Shown here piece by piece: positions 44,012 to 54,586 of a stretch of 64,000 nucleotides of DNA. The notes beneath the pieces are model-generated. The model saw nothing but the letters and a program-made list of their open reading frames with translations, made no database searches and was not told the DNA's origin. Made by a program: the position numbers and the translations under genes. How positions within the stretch are numbered: position 1 is the first letter of the stretch; each line of letters begins with the position of its first letter. Source of the DNA: Mesorhizobium amorphae (lineage in GTDB: Bacteria; Pseudomonadota; Alphaproteobacteria; Rhizobiales; Rhizobiaceae); NCBI GenBank assembly GCA_003240775.1, contig QFNI01000010.1:34647-98646 (forward strand). Reading direction: 5' to 3'.

Positions 44012-45625
44012 TCAGCGTTCGTCGCGGGGTTCGTAGCCGAAATGGCCGAAGCGGGCTTCGCGCGCGGCGCCCGACGTGTCGAAGGCGGCCATGCCGATGA
44101 AGGCGCCGGTGAAGGAGCCATGCTCGCCCCGCGTGCCGCCCTCGTCGGAGATCACGCCGGCGTCGAGCACCGGGCCTATCGCCGTCCATTCTCCGCGAAG
44201 TTCGGCGAAGAACTGCAACTCGCGCAGGTTCACTTCGAGAGCCAGCCGCACCGGGCCATCGGCCAAGGGGATCGGCGGGTCGAGCGGGAAGCGCAGGCGG
44301 CAGTCCGGCCAGTCGCCGGGGCAGGTCATGATCTGGAGCACGCGGCCGAGCCGATCGTCATGGGCGACCGCCAGGAAGTGGAGCTTGGCGCGGTTGTAGT
44401 AGTGCACGAGGCCCGCCGCCTGCTGGAAGGTGTCGGGCTCAAAGAAGAGCTCGGTTTCCGCGCGGAAGCGGAAATGCTCCTGCCGCCGCGCGACGAGCGC
44501 CTGCTCGAACCACGAACCGAGCGACTCGCGGCCGATCAGCGTCAGCCCGTCGCCGCCGAGGCGGAAGATGCGCTCAGGGTATGGCGTGCGCAGCCACTGG
44601 AATTCGGGCGGCAGGACGCCATCGCCGAAATCATGCTTTGCCGGATTCGGAATTTGCGTAGCCGGATTCACGTCTTGGGGCAGCGGCACGGTTTCACGTG
44701 GAACCGGCCCGTTGCCCGCGAGCCGCAGCCAGCCATCGGCGCCCCATTCGCATTTCTGGATCGCCGTCTCGCGCCCGAGCGGCGAAAGCCGCGTGCCCGG
44801 CAGGGGACGCGAGCAGAGATGGGTGTGGAAGACCTCGCCGCCCGGCATTTCCACGACCTGCCCGTGGCCGGCGCGCTGGAGCGTCGCGTCGGGCGCGTCC
44901 TTGGACGTGATGATGTGGGTGTCGGGGTGCAGCTCATAGGGGCCGGCGATGTCACGCGAGCGCGCCATCGTCACCGCATGGTCGTAGCCGGTGCCGCCTT
45001 CGGCGGTGGTGAGGTAATACCAGCCGTCGCGCTTGAAGAGGTGCGGCCCCTCCACCAGCCCGTGCGGGGAGCCTGCGAAGATGTTGCGGATGGGGCCGAC
45101 GAGCCTTTGCGCCCGCGGATCGTATTCCTGGAGAAGGATGCCCGCAAAAGACGGGTGTTTGGGTGCGCCGCCGACGCCCGGCGAGACGTGGTTCCACACC
45201 ATGTTCAAGAACCACTTGCGCCCATCGTCGTCGTGAAAGAGCGAGGGGTCGAAGCCCGACGAATTGGCATGAACGGGGTCGGACCACGGCCCTTCGATGG
45301 AAGGAGCGGTCACGATCCAGTTGTGGCCGTCCTTGAAGGAGCCGTCGAGGCGCTTGATGTCGGTGTAGACCAGCCAGAACAGCCCATCGGCATGAGACAG
45401 GCAGGGCGCCCAGATGCCGCCGGAATCGGGGTTGCCGCGCATGTCGAGCTGGCTCGCGCGGTTGAGCGGCCGGCAGACGAGCCGCCAGTTCACCAGATCG
45501 CGCGAGTGGTGGATCTGCACGCCGGGATACCATTCGAAGGTGGAGGTGGCGATGAAGACGTCATCGCCCACCCGGCAGATCGATGGGTCCGGGTTGAAGC
45601 CGGGCAGGATGGGGTTGCGGATCAT
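44012..45625 (-). CDS. Glycoside hydrolase family 43, beta-xylosidase-type
   Basis: A 537-residue GH43 enzyme without signal peptide, so it acts on imported oligosaccharides. Catalytic residues of the five-bladed propeller: base Asp13 (GFNPDPSI), modulating Asp126 (SSGFDPSLF) and acid Glu192 (GLVEGPHLF). Residues about 340-537 form the C-terminal beta-sandwich typical of XynB-like members (subfamily 11), which close the active site for exo-action. Likely substrates are xylo-oligosaccharides or arabinosides. GGAGGAG lies eight bases before the ATG. Confidence 0.92.
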   Translation of the reverse strand: MIRNPILPGFNPDPSICRVGDDVFIATSTFEWYPGVQIHHSRDLVNWRLVCRPLNRASQLDMRGNPDSGGIWAPCLSHADGLFWLVYTDIKRLDGSFKDGHNWIVTAPSIEGPWSDPVHANSSGFDPSLFHDDDGRKWFLNMVWNHVSPGVGGAPKHPSFAGILLQEYDPRAQRLVGPIRNIFAGSPHGLVEGPHLFKRDGWYYLTTAEGGTGYDHAVTMARSRDIAGPYELHPDTHIITSKDAPDATLQRAGHGQVVEMPGGEVFHTHLCSRPLPGTRLSPLGRETAIQKCEWGADGWLRLAGNGPVPRETVPLPQDVNPATQIPNPAKHDFGDGVLPPEFQWLRTPYPERIFRLGGDGLTLIGRESLGSWFEQALVARRQEHFRFRAETELFFEPDTFQQAAGLVHYYNRAKLHFLAVAHDDRLGRVLQIMTCPGDWPDCRLRFPLDPPIPLADGPVRLALEVNLRELQFFAELRGEWTAIGPVLDAGVISDEGGTRGEHGSFTGAFIGMAAFDTSGAAREARFGHFGYEPRDER

Positions 45626-45665
45626 GGACGGCTCCTCCCTGAGCGCCTGCGCCGGCTCGACCGGA

Positions 45666-46709
45666 CTAGCGCTGCGGCCCCTCGCGTTCGGCCGAGGCCG
45701 CCCAGAGGTTGATGTTGCCTTCCTGCGCATAGGCGTCGATCTCGGCCAGCTCGTCGCCCGAGAACTCCGCCCGCTCGAGCGCGCCCACCACATCGTCCAG
45801 TTGCTCGGGACGGCTCGCGCCCACAAGCGCGCTCGTGACGCGGCCGCCGCGCAGCACCCAAGCGATGGCCATCTGCGCGAGCGTCTGGCCGCGCTTTTCG
45901 GCGATCCCATTCAGCGCACGGATGTTTTCGAGCGTGCGCTCGTTGAGGAATGCCTGGCGCAGCGACTTGCCCTGGCTCGCACGGCTGCCTTCGGGGATGC
46001 CCGCAAGGTATTTGCCCGTCAGCATCCCCTGCGCGAGCGGGGAGAAGACGATGGAGCCGATGCCCAAGCCCTCCAGCGTGTCGAGAAGCCCGTCCTCCTC
46101 CACCCAGCGGTTGATCATGGAATAGCTCGGCTGGTGGATCAGGCAGGGCGTGCCGAGATCGCGCAGGAGGCCGGCCATCTCGCGCGTGCGCTGCGCGTTG
46201 TAGGACGAGATGCCCGCATAAAGCGCGCGGCCCGAGCGCACCGCCTGGTCGAGCGCGGATGCCGTTTCTTCCAACGGCGTGTCGGGGTCGAAGCGGTGGG
46301 AATAGAAGATGTCGACGTAGGGCAGCCCGAGCCGCTTCAGGCTCTGGTCGAGGGACGCCAGCATGTATTTGCGGCTGCCCCACTCGCCATAGGGGCCGGG
46401 CCACATGCCGTAGCCCGCCTTGGAAGAGATCACGAGTTGGTCGCGGAGGCCTGCGAAATCCTCGCGCAGGATCTGCCCGAACGCTTCCTCGGCCGAGCCG
46501 GGCGGGGGGCCGTAATTGTTGGCGAGATCGAAATGGGTGATGCCGAGATCGAACGCCCGGCGGCAGATGGCCTGCTTGGTGGCGTGCGGCGTGTCGTTGC
46601 CGAAATTGTGCCAGAGGCCGAGCGACACCGCCGGCAGCTTGAGGCCCGAGCGCCCCACGCGGTTGTAGCGCATGCGCTCGTAGCGGGTCTCGGAGGGGAC
46701 ATAGGGCAT
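45666..46709 (-). CDS. yghZ: YghZ-type aldo/keto reductase
   Basis: A 347-residue aldo/keto reductase closely following E. coli YghZ (L-glyceraldehyde 3-phosphate reductase): GLWHNFGND, THFDLANNYGPPPGSAEEAF, KAGYGMWPGPYG, YSHRFDPDTPLEETASAL. Catalytic Asp/Tyr, Lys and His are within these. YghZ detoxifies L-glyceraldehyde 3-phosphate and reduces methylglyoxal; here it sits in a sugar operon and may have a catabolic role. Start at the ATG giving MPYVPSETRYERMRYNRVG. Confidence 0.9.
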   Translation of the reverse strand: MPYVPSETRYERMRYNRVGRSGLKLPAVSLGLWHNFGNDTPHATKQAICRRAFDLGITHFDLANNYGPPPGSAEEAFGQILREDFAGLRDQLVISSKAGYGMWPGPYGEWGSRKYMLASLDQSLKRLGLPYVDIFYSHRFDPDTPLEETASALDQAVRSGRALYAGISSYNAQRTREMAGLLRDLGTPCLIHQPSYSMINRWVEEDGLLDTLEGLGIGSIVFSPLAQGMLTGKYLAGIPEGSRASQGKSLRQAFLNERTLENIRALNGIAEKRGQTLAQMAIAWVLRGGRVTSALVGASRPEQLDDVVGALERAEFSGDELAEIDAYAQEGNINLWAASAEREGPQR

Positions 46710-46808
46710 GGCGATGCTCGCGGTGTTGGAAGAACAGCGCACTCATCGGGCGAGACGGGCGCCGCTGCAACAGCGCTTGTCCATCTCCCCGACGAGCGGG
46801 CTCGTGCG

Positions 46809-47987
46809 TTACGCCGCTTTCTTGCGCTTTTCCTTGGCGGGCAGAAGCATCGCCTCGGCGTCCTTTGGCCCCAGTGCCGCAGGGCGCTCGCAGGTGGTTT
46901 GCATCTCCACGAAGCGGCCCTCCTCGCCCGAGCGCAGGATGCCCGTCATCACGTCCACCGCGTGCAGCGCGAGTTCCATCGAGCAGCGGTGGGGGCGCTT
47001 CTCCCGGATGGCGAGCGCCATGTCGGCCAGCCCCGCGCAGCGGTAATTCGCCTGCATCCCGTCCGAATGCTTCTGGTTGGGCACGGCGAAGGGGTGATCC
47101 CACTTGGCCGAGACTTTCTTGGGCTTCTCGCGCTTGGTGAAGCGCACTTCGCCGCCGAAGAAGTTGGGGTCGGGCAGGTGGAGCGTGCCTTCCTCACCGT
47201 AGAGTTCCATCGGCGAATGGCCGTGGCTCCACACGTCCCAGGAGGCGGTCAGCGTGATCGCAGCTCCGCTCTCGAAGTCGAGCAGCGCGTTCAGCGTGGT
47301 CGGCGTGCCCACAGGGATCTTCTCGCCGAAGCGGGGCTTGGACGTGATCGTGCGCTCGGGCGCGGGGATCGAGGCAAGCGCGGCCACCCGGCGCACGGGC
47401 CCGATCAACTGGATGAGGTTAGCGAGGTAATAGGGCCCGAGATCGAGGATCGGCCCGCCGCCCGGCTGGAAGAAGAAGTCGGGGTTGGGGTGCCAGTGCT
47501 CCATGCCGTGGCTCATCACATGGGCCGTGCCGCTGGTGATGCGACCGAGCTTGCCGGAATCGACCAGATGCCGCGCATACTGGTGCGAGCCGCCCAGAAA
47601 CGTGTCGGGCGCCGAGCCGACGCGCAGGCCCTTGGCCTCGGCGGTCTTTTTGAGGTCGAGCCCTTCTTCCACCGAAAGCACGAAGGGCTTTTCGCTGTAG
47701 ACATGCTTGCCCGCTTCGAGCGCTGCCTTGGACACCGCATAGTGCGCGTTGGGCACGGTGAGGTTGACCACAATGTCCACATCGTCGGCCCGGAGCATCG
47801 CTTCCACGCTTTCGGCGCGCACGCCATACTCCTTGGCCCGCGTCTCGGCGGCTGCCGGGTTCACATCGGCCACGGCCCGCATCGCGATGCCGCGAAACAG
47901 CGGCCCGAGCGTGAGATAGGCGGCCGAAATATTACCGGCCCCAATGATGCCGACACCGAGCGCGCCGGATTTTGTTTTCTTTGCCAT
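46809..47987 (-). CDS. Gfo/Idh/MocA family oxidoreductase
   Basis: A 392-residue NAD(P)-dependent sugar oxidoreductase. N-terminal Rossmann motif VGIIGAGNISAAYL, the catalytic lysine motif SEKPFVLS near residue 97, and the C-terminal substrate domain with FFFQPGGGPILDLGPYY and histidine-rich HGMEHWHPN. Members oxidise or reduce sugars, often at C3 in concert with xylose-isomerase-like proteins. It is 12 bases downstream of such a gene. The tail is Lys-rich (KEKRKKAA). Confidence 0.88.
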   Translation of the reverse strand: MAKKTKSGALGVGIIGAGNISAAYLTLGPLFRGIAMRAVADVNPAAAETRAKEYGVRAESVEAMLRADDVDIVVNLTVPNAHYAVSKAALEAGKHVYSEKPFVLSVEEGLDLKKTAEAKGLRVGSAPDTFLGGSHQYARHLVDSGKLGRITSGTAHVMSHGMEHWHPNPDFFFQPGGGPILDLGPYYLANLIQLIGPVRRVAALASIPAPERTITSKPRFGEKIPVGTPTTLNALLDFESGAAITLTASWDVWSHGHSPMELYGEEGTLHLPDPNFFGGEVRFTKREKPKKVSAKWDHPFAVPNQKHSDGMQANYRCAGLADMALAIREKRPHRCSMELALHAVDVMTGILRSGEEGRFVEMQTTCERPAALGPKDAEAMLLPAKEKRKKAA

Positions 47988-47999
47988 GGTCGCGGCCTT

Positions 48000-48749
48000 T
48001 CAGAGGAGGCTGTTCGCGCTTTGGATGGAGCGGCGCGCGAAACGGTCGAAATCGTTGGGGTTGTCCTGCTCCATCACGAAATACCGGGCCGACGACTTCT
48101 CGCGCAGCGACTTGAGGAGCCCGCCCCAGTCCACGGTGCCATAGCCCACATCCGACCAGCCGTCCTCGTCGAGCCCCTCGCCGGAGCGGGCGATGTCCTT
48201 CACGTGCACGGCCATGATGCGCTGGCCGTAGCGGTCGATCCAACCGAGCGGATCGACGCCCGCGCGCAGCGCCCATGCCACGTCGAACTCCCAGCCGAGG
48301 TCGGGTGCCGCATCGAGCATCAGCGCCTGGGGCACCGAGCCGTCGGGCAGGGTCGCGAACTCGAAATCGTGGTTGTGCCAGGCGAAGCCGAAGCCCGCGG
48401 CGCGGACGTTTTCGCCGATGCGCCCGAGCCGCTTGCCGAACTCCGTCCAGCCGGCCGCATCGAAGGGGCGCTCGGGGGCATCGATATAGGGGCAGGCGAC
48501 GAGCTCGATGCCGAGCGTGCTCGCGGTCTCAAGCGTGGCGTCGAGATCGTTTTCCAGCGCGTCCAGGCTGAAATGCCCGCTCGGCATGGTCAGGCCGTTC
48601 GCGTCGAGCAGGCGGCGAAAGCCTGCCGCATCCTCGTAGACCCCGGCGAAGCCCTCGACCTGCGTGTAGCCGGCATCGGCGAGCGTCTTCAGCACATCTT
48701 CCCAAGGGGGAAACTTGCGCGCGCTGTAGAGCTGAAACGACCAGTCCAT
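48000..48749 (-). CDS. Sugar phosphate isomerase/epimerase family (xylose isomerase-like TIM barrel)
   Basis: A 249-residue AP endonuclease 2 / xylose isomerase-like TIM barrel. Metal ligands are suggested by Glu in VEGFAG, His in FAWHNHDFEF, Asp in GWEFDVAW and His in AVHVKDIA. The family includes inosose dehydratases, 3-keto-sugar-acting lyases and epimerases. The ATG at 48749 has AGAGGAG eight bases upstream; a TTG two codons earlier is less likely. It partners the Gfo/Idh/MocA protein encoded next. Confidence 0.85.
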   Translation of the reverse strand: MDWSFQLYSARKFPPWEDVLKTLADAGYTQVEGFAGVYEDAAGFRRLLDANGLTMPSGHFSLDALENDLDATLETASTLGIELVACPYIDAPERPFDAAGWTEFGKRLGRIGENVRAAGFGFAWHNHDFEFATLPDGSVPQALMLDAAPDLGWEFDVAWALRAGVDPLGWIDRYGQRIMAVHVKDIARSGEGLDEDGWSDVGYGTVDWGGLLKSLREKSSARYFVMEQDNPNDFDRFARRSIQSANSLL

Positions 48750-48822
48750 TCTCAAGACTCCTCTTTCAAAAAATCGGCCCGCAGCCTTCGTTCCGGCCCC
48801 GGGCCGCCCATGCGGGACAGCC

Positions 48823-49937
<1,115 letters not shown>

Positions 49938-49941
<4 letters not shown>

Positions 49942-50888
49942 CCTTTCACCGCGCCGGCCGCGATGCCGCGCACGAAGAGCTTGCCGGACACGAAGTAGAT
50001 CACGAGGGGCACGAGCCCCGTCAGGATCGTGGCCGCCATGTTGACGTTGTATTCCTTCACGCCCTGGACCGAGTTGACGATGTTGTTGAGCTGAACCGTC
50101 ATCGGGTAGGATTCGGGGCGCGTGTAGACGACGCCGAACAGGAAGTCGTTCCAGATGCCCGTCACCTGCAGGATCAGCGCCACCACGAAGATCGGCAGGC
50201 TCATCGGCAGCATGATCTTGGTGTAGATGCCCCAGAAGCCCGCGCCGTCGACGCGCGCCGCCTTGAACAGTTCCTCGGGCACGGACGCGAAATAGTTGCG
50301 GAAGAGAAGCGTGAGGATCGGCATGCCGAAGATCGTATGCACGATCGTCAGGCCCCAGAGCGTGCCGTAGATGCCCAGTTCGCGCAGCACGATCACGATC
50401 GGGTAGATCATCACCTGGTAGGGGATGAAGGCGCCCACGATCAGGATCGTGAAGAACAGCTCCGAGCCGCGAAAGCGCCAGTTGGCGAGCGCGTAGCCGT
50501 TGACCGAGGCGATCGCTATCGAAACCAGCGTGGAGGGCACGGTGATGATCACCGAGTTCCAGAAGCCGCGCGAGAGCCCGTCGCAGTTGAGCCCCGTGCA
50601 GGCCTGGCTCCAAGCCTTCACCCAGGGCTCGAAGGTGATCTCGAGCGGCGGTGCGAAGATGTTGCCCATGCGGATCTCGGGCATCCCCTTCAGCGAGGTG
50701 ACGACCATCACGTAGAGCGGGATCAGGTAGTAGACCGCGACCACGGTCAGCGTGCCGTAGATCATGAGGTTGCGGGCCGACAGCGTGCGCTTGGGGCGCT
50801 TCCCGCGCGGGCCGGCCTCGATGGCCTGCCGCGGGGCGATGGGTTCCGCGCCGGCGAGCCTCATGGAAAGCGTTGCGGGGTCAGACAC
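49938..50888 (-). CDS. Sugar ABC transporter permease (MalG type)
   Basis: A 316-residue permease with six membrane helices and the EAA loop (EELFKAARVDGAGFWGIYTKIMLPMSLP, shown in part) that contacts the ATPase. It overlaps the preceding permease gene by 8 bases and the ATPase gene by 4, so all three are translationally coupled. The periplasmic loop with Cys residues (SQACTGLNCDG) is unusual for the family. Confidence 0.93.
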
Positions 50889-51774
50889 GGGCGCGCCTCC
50901 CGAATTCCCAATAGGCCCAGGGCACGACCACGATCGCGACCGACAACAGCATCATGGTCGAGGCGGCGAAGCCCTGGCCGAGGTTCTGCGCCTGGAACAT
51001 GTAGTCGTAGACGTATTTCGCCGGCACTTCGGACGCGATGCCCGGCCCCCCGCTCGTCTGCGCCACCACGAGGTCGTAGACGCGCACGATGCCTGAGGCG
51101 ATAATCACGAGCGTGGTGACAAAGACCGGCCGCATCATCGGCACGATCACGAAGAGATAGGTCTTCCAGGTGGGGATGCCGTCGACGCGGGCGGCCTTCC
51201 AGATGTCCTCGTCGATGCCGCGCATGCCTGCCAGCATCAGGCACATCACGAGGCCCGTGCCCTGCCAAAGGGCGGCGATCACGATGCCGTGGATGACGAT
51301 GCTGCGGTCGTAGAGCGGGTCGAAGGCGAACGAGGTCCAGCCGAGGTCGCGCACGATGGACTGCACGCCGAATTCGGGGTTGAGCAGCCACTGCCAGACA
51401 AGCCCCGTCACCACGAAGGACAGCGCGAAGGGGTAGAGGAAGATCGTGCGGAAGGTGTCCTCGAAGCGGATCTTCTGGTCCATCAGGGCGGCCAGCAGAA
51501 AGCCGATGGCGAGGCTCAAGACGAGCATCAGCACGCCGTAGATGAAGAGGTTCTCGATCGAGACCAGCCAGCGCGGGGTCGCCCACAGGCGCTCGTACTG
51601 GTCGAGGCCGACGAAGTTCAGCCGCGGGAGAAGGCGCGAGGAAGTGAAGGAATAGACCACTGTCCAGATCGTGCCGCCGAGGAAGATCACGAGCGCCGTC
51701 AGGATCATGGGGATCGAGGCGATCTTGGCGGACAGGTTGCGGAAGAGCTGGTAGGGTCGTTTGGCGGTGGTCAT
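50881..51774 (-). CDS. Sugar ABC transporter permease (MalF/UgpA type)
   Basis: A 297-residue permease with six membrane helices and EAA loop (DIWKAARVDGIPTWKTYLF). The start at 51774 has GGAGG seven bases upstream; the open frame upstream runs into a repeat element and is not coding. Together with the next permease and ATPase it forms the importer for the binding protein at 51977-53218. Confidence 0.93.
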   Translation of the reverse strand: MTTAKRPYQLFRNLSAKIASIPMILTALVIFLGGTIWTVVYSFTSSRLLPRLNFVGLDQYERLWATPRWLVSIENLFIYGVLMLVLSLAIGFLLAALMDQKIRFEDTFRTIFLYPFALSFVVTGLVWQWLLNPEFGVQSIVRDLGWTSFAFDPLYDRSIVIHGIVIAALWQGTGLVMCLMLAGMRGIDEDIWKAARVDGIPTWKTYLFVIVPMMRPVFVTTLVIIASGIVRVYDLVVAQTSGGPGIASEVPAKYVYDYMFQAQNLGQGFAASTMMLLSVAIVVVPWAYWEFGRRARV

Positions 51775-51814
51775 GGAGGGGCCTCCGGGGAGGTGGAGCG
51801 GGGCGGAACCGATT

Positions 51815-51946
51815 ACCCCCACCCCTGCCCCTCCCCTCAAGGGGGAGGGGAAAGCGCGGCAAGGGTCGGGCCAGGCTGGAAGGCGAAGGCTGACAGCCAT
51901 GTGGACGATTCCCCTCCCCTTGAGGGAGGGGTACGGGGTGGGGGTG
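51815..51946. repeat. C/G-rich palindromic intergenic element, copy 2, between binding protein and permease genes
   Basis: Left arm 51815-51850 (ACCCCCACCCC, CCCCTCAAGGGGGAGGGG) and right arm 51911-51946 (CCCCTCCCCTTGAGGGAGGGG, CGGGGTGGGGGT, first part shown in full family form) are inverted to each other and are the same unit as at 7043-7145. In an operon, such a structure after the binding-protein gene may cause partial termination or protect the upstream mRNA, giving more binding protein than permease. Confidence 0.75.
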
Positions 51947-51976
51947 ACGTCCCTGACGAACGCCCGCTTCCCAGCC

Positions 51977-53218
51977 TCAATCCGCCGAAGCGATGATGTC
52001 CGCGAAGCGCTTTTGGGCGTCTTCGGGGGTCATGGAGGCGTTGGCGAAGAACTCGGCGAAGAGGTCTTCCTTCTGCTTCTGGCTGTCGGCCGAGAGAAGC
52101 TGGTCGGTGGAGGTCACGACATTGCCCTTGGCCAGGATGTCGAGGCCTTTCTTGGTGCAGTCGTTGACGGTGCCGAGATCGACGTCGCCGCGCACGGGCA
52201 GCGAGCCCTTCTTGGCGTTGAAGGCGACCTGGGTCACGGGGTTGAGCATGGTGGAGGCCAGGACCTCCTGGGCCTTGGACTTCTCCTCGTCCTGGAGAAC
52301 GGGGAAGTAGAAGGCGTCGCCGCCGGTGGAGATCACCTCGTTGACGCCCAGGCCTGGCAGGCAGGAGTAGTCGGTGCCGGCCACCTGGCCCGCGAGCGCG
52401 AATTCGCCCTGCGCCCAGTCGCCCATGATCTGGCCGCCGGCCTTGCCGGTGATCACCATGTTGGTGGCCTGGTTCCAGTCCTGCACATTGGTGCCCTTGG
52501 AAAGGCTGCGCGCGTCGTTGGCGGCCTGGAACACCTTGGCCATCTCGGGCGAGGCTGCGGCTTCGGCGTCCTTGTTCTGGAACACCTTGTTGTAGAGGTC
52601 CTGCCCGCCGATGGCGAGCATGATCACGTCGAAAGCGCCCGCCGCCTGCCAGGGCTGACCGCCAACGGCCAGCGGCACGATGCCCTTGGCTTCGAGCGCC
52701 GGGCCCGCCGCCACGAACTCGGTCCAGTTCTTGGGCACGGCCACGCCCGCATCGGCAAAAGCCTTGTTGGAAAGCCAGAGCCACTGCCAGGAATGGATGT
52801 TGATCGGCGCGCAATAGATCTTGCCGTCGATGGTGCAACTGTCGAGCAGGCTCGCGGGGCGGATCACTTCTTTCCAGTTCTCGCGGGTCGCGACATCGGT
52901 GAGGTCGCGCATCAGCCCTTCCTGGACGAGCTCCTCGGCCTGGCGGCCGTGGTTGAACTGGGTGGCGCCCATCGGGTCGCCGCCGGTGATGCGCGACACC
53001 ATGATGGGGCGCGCCGTGCCGCCCGAGCCGGCGATGGCGCCGTCCACCCATTTGTTGCCGGTGGCGTCGAACGCCTTGGCGAGTTCGGCGACGGCTGCAG
53101 CCTCGCCGCCGGACGTCCACCAGTGGGTGACTTCGAGGTCGGTGGCGCCGGCGGATTGCGCGGAAAGCAGGCAGGCCACGGAGGCTGCCAGCGCAGCGGT
53201 GGCGAAACGATAACGCAT
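51977..53218 (-). CDS. Sugar ABC transporter substrate-binding protein
   Basis: A 413-residue family 1 extracellular binding protein with a signal peptide (cleavage after QSAGA). LEVTHWWTSGGEAAAVAELAKAF and the WQWLWLSNKAFADAGV region are typical of carbohydrate-binding members of Rhizobiales; aromatic residues for sugar stacking are many. GGGAGGAAA precedes the ATG. It is the first gene of the nine-gene sugar operon and lies behind an operator of the LacI type. Confidence 0.93.
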   Translation of the reverse strand: MRYRFATAALAASVACLLSAQSAGATDLEVTHWWTSGGEAAAVAELAKAFDATGNKWVDGAIAGSGGTARPIMVSRITGGDPMGATQFNHGRQAEELVQEGLMRDLTDVATRENWKEVIRPASLLDSCTIDGKIYCAPINIHSWQWLWLSNKAFADAGVAVPKNWTEFVAAGPALEAKGIVPLAVGGQPWQAAGAFDVIMLAIGGQDLYNKVFQNKDAEAAASPEMAKVFQAANDARSLSKGTNVQDWNQATNMVITGKAGGQIMGDWAQGEFALAGQVAGTDYSCLPGLGVNEVISTGGDAFYFPVLQDEEKSKAQEVLASTMLNPVTQVAFNAKKGSLPVRGDVDLGTVNDCTKKGLDILAKGNVVTSTDQLLSADSQKQKEDLFAEFFANASMTPEDAQKRFADIIASAD

Positions 53219-53234
53219 CCATTTCCTCCCAAAT

Positions 53235-53248
53235 CTGAAACGTTACAG
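53235..53248. promoter_or_regulatory. LacI-family operator, copy 1 (binding-protein side)
   Basis: CTGAAACGTTACAG: near-perfect palindrome with the central CG found in LacI/GalR operators. It lies 17 bases before the binding-protein ATG and just downstream of its predicted -10 box, a blocking position. Confidence 0.8.
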
Positions 53249-53252
53249 GTGG

Positions 53253-53281
53253 AAGCTAGCGGAGAGATTCGCGACACGCAA
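53253..53281 (-). promoter_or_regulatory. Putative sigma-70 promoter of the sugar operon
   Basis: On the minus strand TTGCGT, 17 bases, TAGCTT. The predicted start falls at the left operator. Confidence 0.45.
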
Positions 53282-53462
53282 CGGGTAGCGATCCGCGATG
53301 TGGCTGATTCCGCGGCACGCTGATGCTTGCGCTCTTCCCAGCGAAGCCTTTTGCAGCGCAGCATTCTACTCTGGCTCAATGCAGGAACTCGCCTGACAGC
53401 AAGGCTTTGGCAAGGCTTCGCAACCGCAACAGATCGTGCCGCTCGCTTGGTCTGAAAATTTT

Positions 53463-53476
53463 CTGTAACGTTTCAG
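53463..53476. promoter_or_regulatory. LacI-family operator, copy 2 (regulator side)
   Basis: CTGTAACGTTTCAG is the exact reverse complement of copy 1, 228 bases away centre to centre and 84 bases before the regulator ATG. It implies autoregulation or DNA looping between the two sites. Confidence 0.8.
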
Positions 53477-53560
53477 TTCACTTGCATTCGCTGCCGCCTG
53501 CGCGCAGTGTCGCCCCGCGCCTTCTGCCAAGCGGGCGGCATCAGAGACCACGTGACGAGC

Positions 53561-54586
53561 ATGACCGCAGACACTTCCGCCCTGGATCGGCCAGACGCCG
53601 AGCGGCCCACGCTGAAGACCATCGCCTTCATGACCGGGCTCGGCGTCACCACCGTGTCGCGCGCGCTCAAGGATGCCCCCGAGATCGGCGAGGCCACCAA
53701 GACCCGCGTGCGCCTGGTCGCCGCCCAGGTCGGCTACCGGCCCAACCGCGCGGGTGTGCGCCTGCGCACGGGCAAGACCAACGTGGTCTCGCTCATCCTC
53801 AACACGGAGGAACAGGTCGGCGGCTTCGTGTCCGACATCATCTACGGCATCTCCGAAGTGCTGGCGAAGACGCCCTTCCACCTGATCGTCACGCCCTATT
53901 CCGGCAGCAACGACCCGCTGGCGCCCGTGCGCTACGTGCTGGAAACCGGTTCGGCCGACGGCGTGATCATCTCGCGCACCGAGCCCGACGACCGCCGCGT
54001 GCGCTTCATGACCGAGCGCGGCTTTCCCTTCGCCACCCATGGCCGCACGGACATGGGCATCGCCCACCCCTTTCACGATTTCGACAACGCGGCCTTCGCG
54101 CGGCTCGCGGTGCACCGGCTGGCGGGGCTCGGGCGCAAGCGGCTGGCGCTGATCGGGCCCTCGCCCAGCCTGTCCTATGCCGCCCACACCCGCGAAGGCT
54201 TTCTCGAAGGGCTGGCCGAGACGGGGCTGGCCGAGGTGCCCTTTCCCGGTATCACGGTGGACCATCCGATGGACGCCATCCGAACGGCGGCAACGAGGCT
54301 TGCTGGCCGCAAGGCCGCGCCCGACGGCGTGGTCAGCGCGGCGGGTGCCGCGACGCTCGCGCTCGTCGCAGGGCTCGAAGACGCGGGCTGGGTGCTCGGG
54401 CGCGAGGCGGATGTGGTGTCCAAGCAGGCCATCCCCATCCTCAAGCTCTTCCGCCCGGCACTCCATGTGGTGGAAGAAGACGTGCGCGGGGCGGGCCGCG
54501 CCCTGGCCCATGCCGTGCTCGGCGCCATCGAGGGCCGGCCGCCCGCCAGCCTGCAAAGCCTGAGCGCGCCCGCCGAGACCTTCTGA
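53561..54586 (+). CDS. LacI-family transcriptional regulator
   Basis: A 341-residue repressor: helix-turn-helix and hinge at residues about 15-70 (TLKTIAFMTGLGVTTVSRAL, YRPNRAGVRLRTGKTNVV) and a periplasmic-binding-protein-like sugar domain at about 75-335. It is divergent from the sugar operon and two matching operators lie between, so it is the operon's regulator. The ATG at 53561 has only a weak ribosome site; the frame is open 54 bases further up. Confidence 0.92.
   Translation: MTADTSALDRPDAERPTLKTIAFMTGLGVTTVSRALKDAPEIGEATKTRVRLVAAQVGYRPNRAGVRLRTGKTNVVSLILNTEEQVGGFVSDIIYGISEVLAKTPFHLIVTPYSGSNDPLAPVRYVLETGSADGVIISRTEPDDRRVRFMTERGFPFATHGRTDMGIAHPFHDFDNAAFARLAVHRLAGLGRKRLALIGPSPSLSYAAHTREGFLEGLAETGLAEVPFPGITVDHPMDAIRTAATRLAGRKAAPDGVVSAAGAATLALVAGLEDAGWVLGREADVVSKQAIPILKLFRPALHVVEEDVRGAGRALAHAVLGAIEGRPPASLQSLSAPAETF

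Larger units (their letters stand above)
53219..53560. other. 342-base divergent regulatory region of the sugar operon and lacI-type gene
   Basis: It contains no gene. It holds two copies of a LacI-type operator (53235 and 53463), a likely promoter for the binding-protein gene, and about 180 bases between in which I see no other clear signal. Confidence 0.75.
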
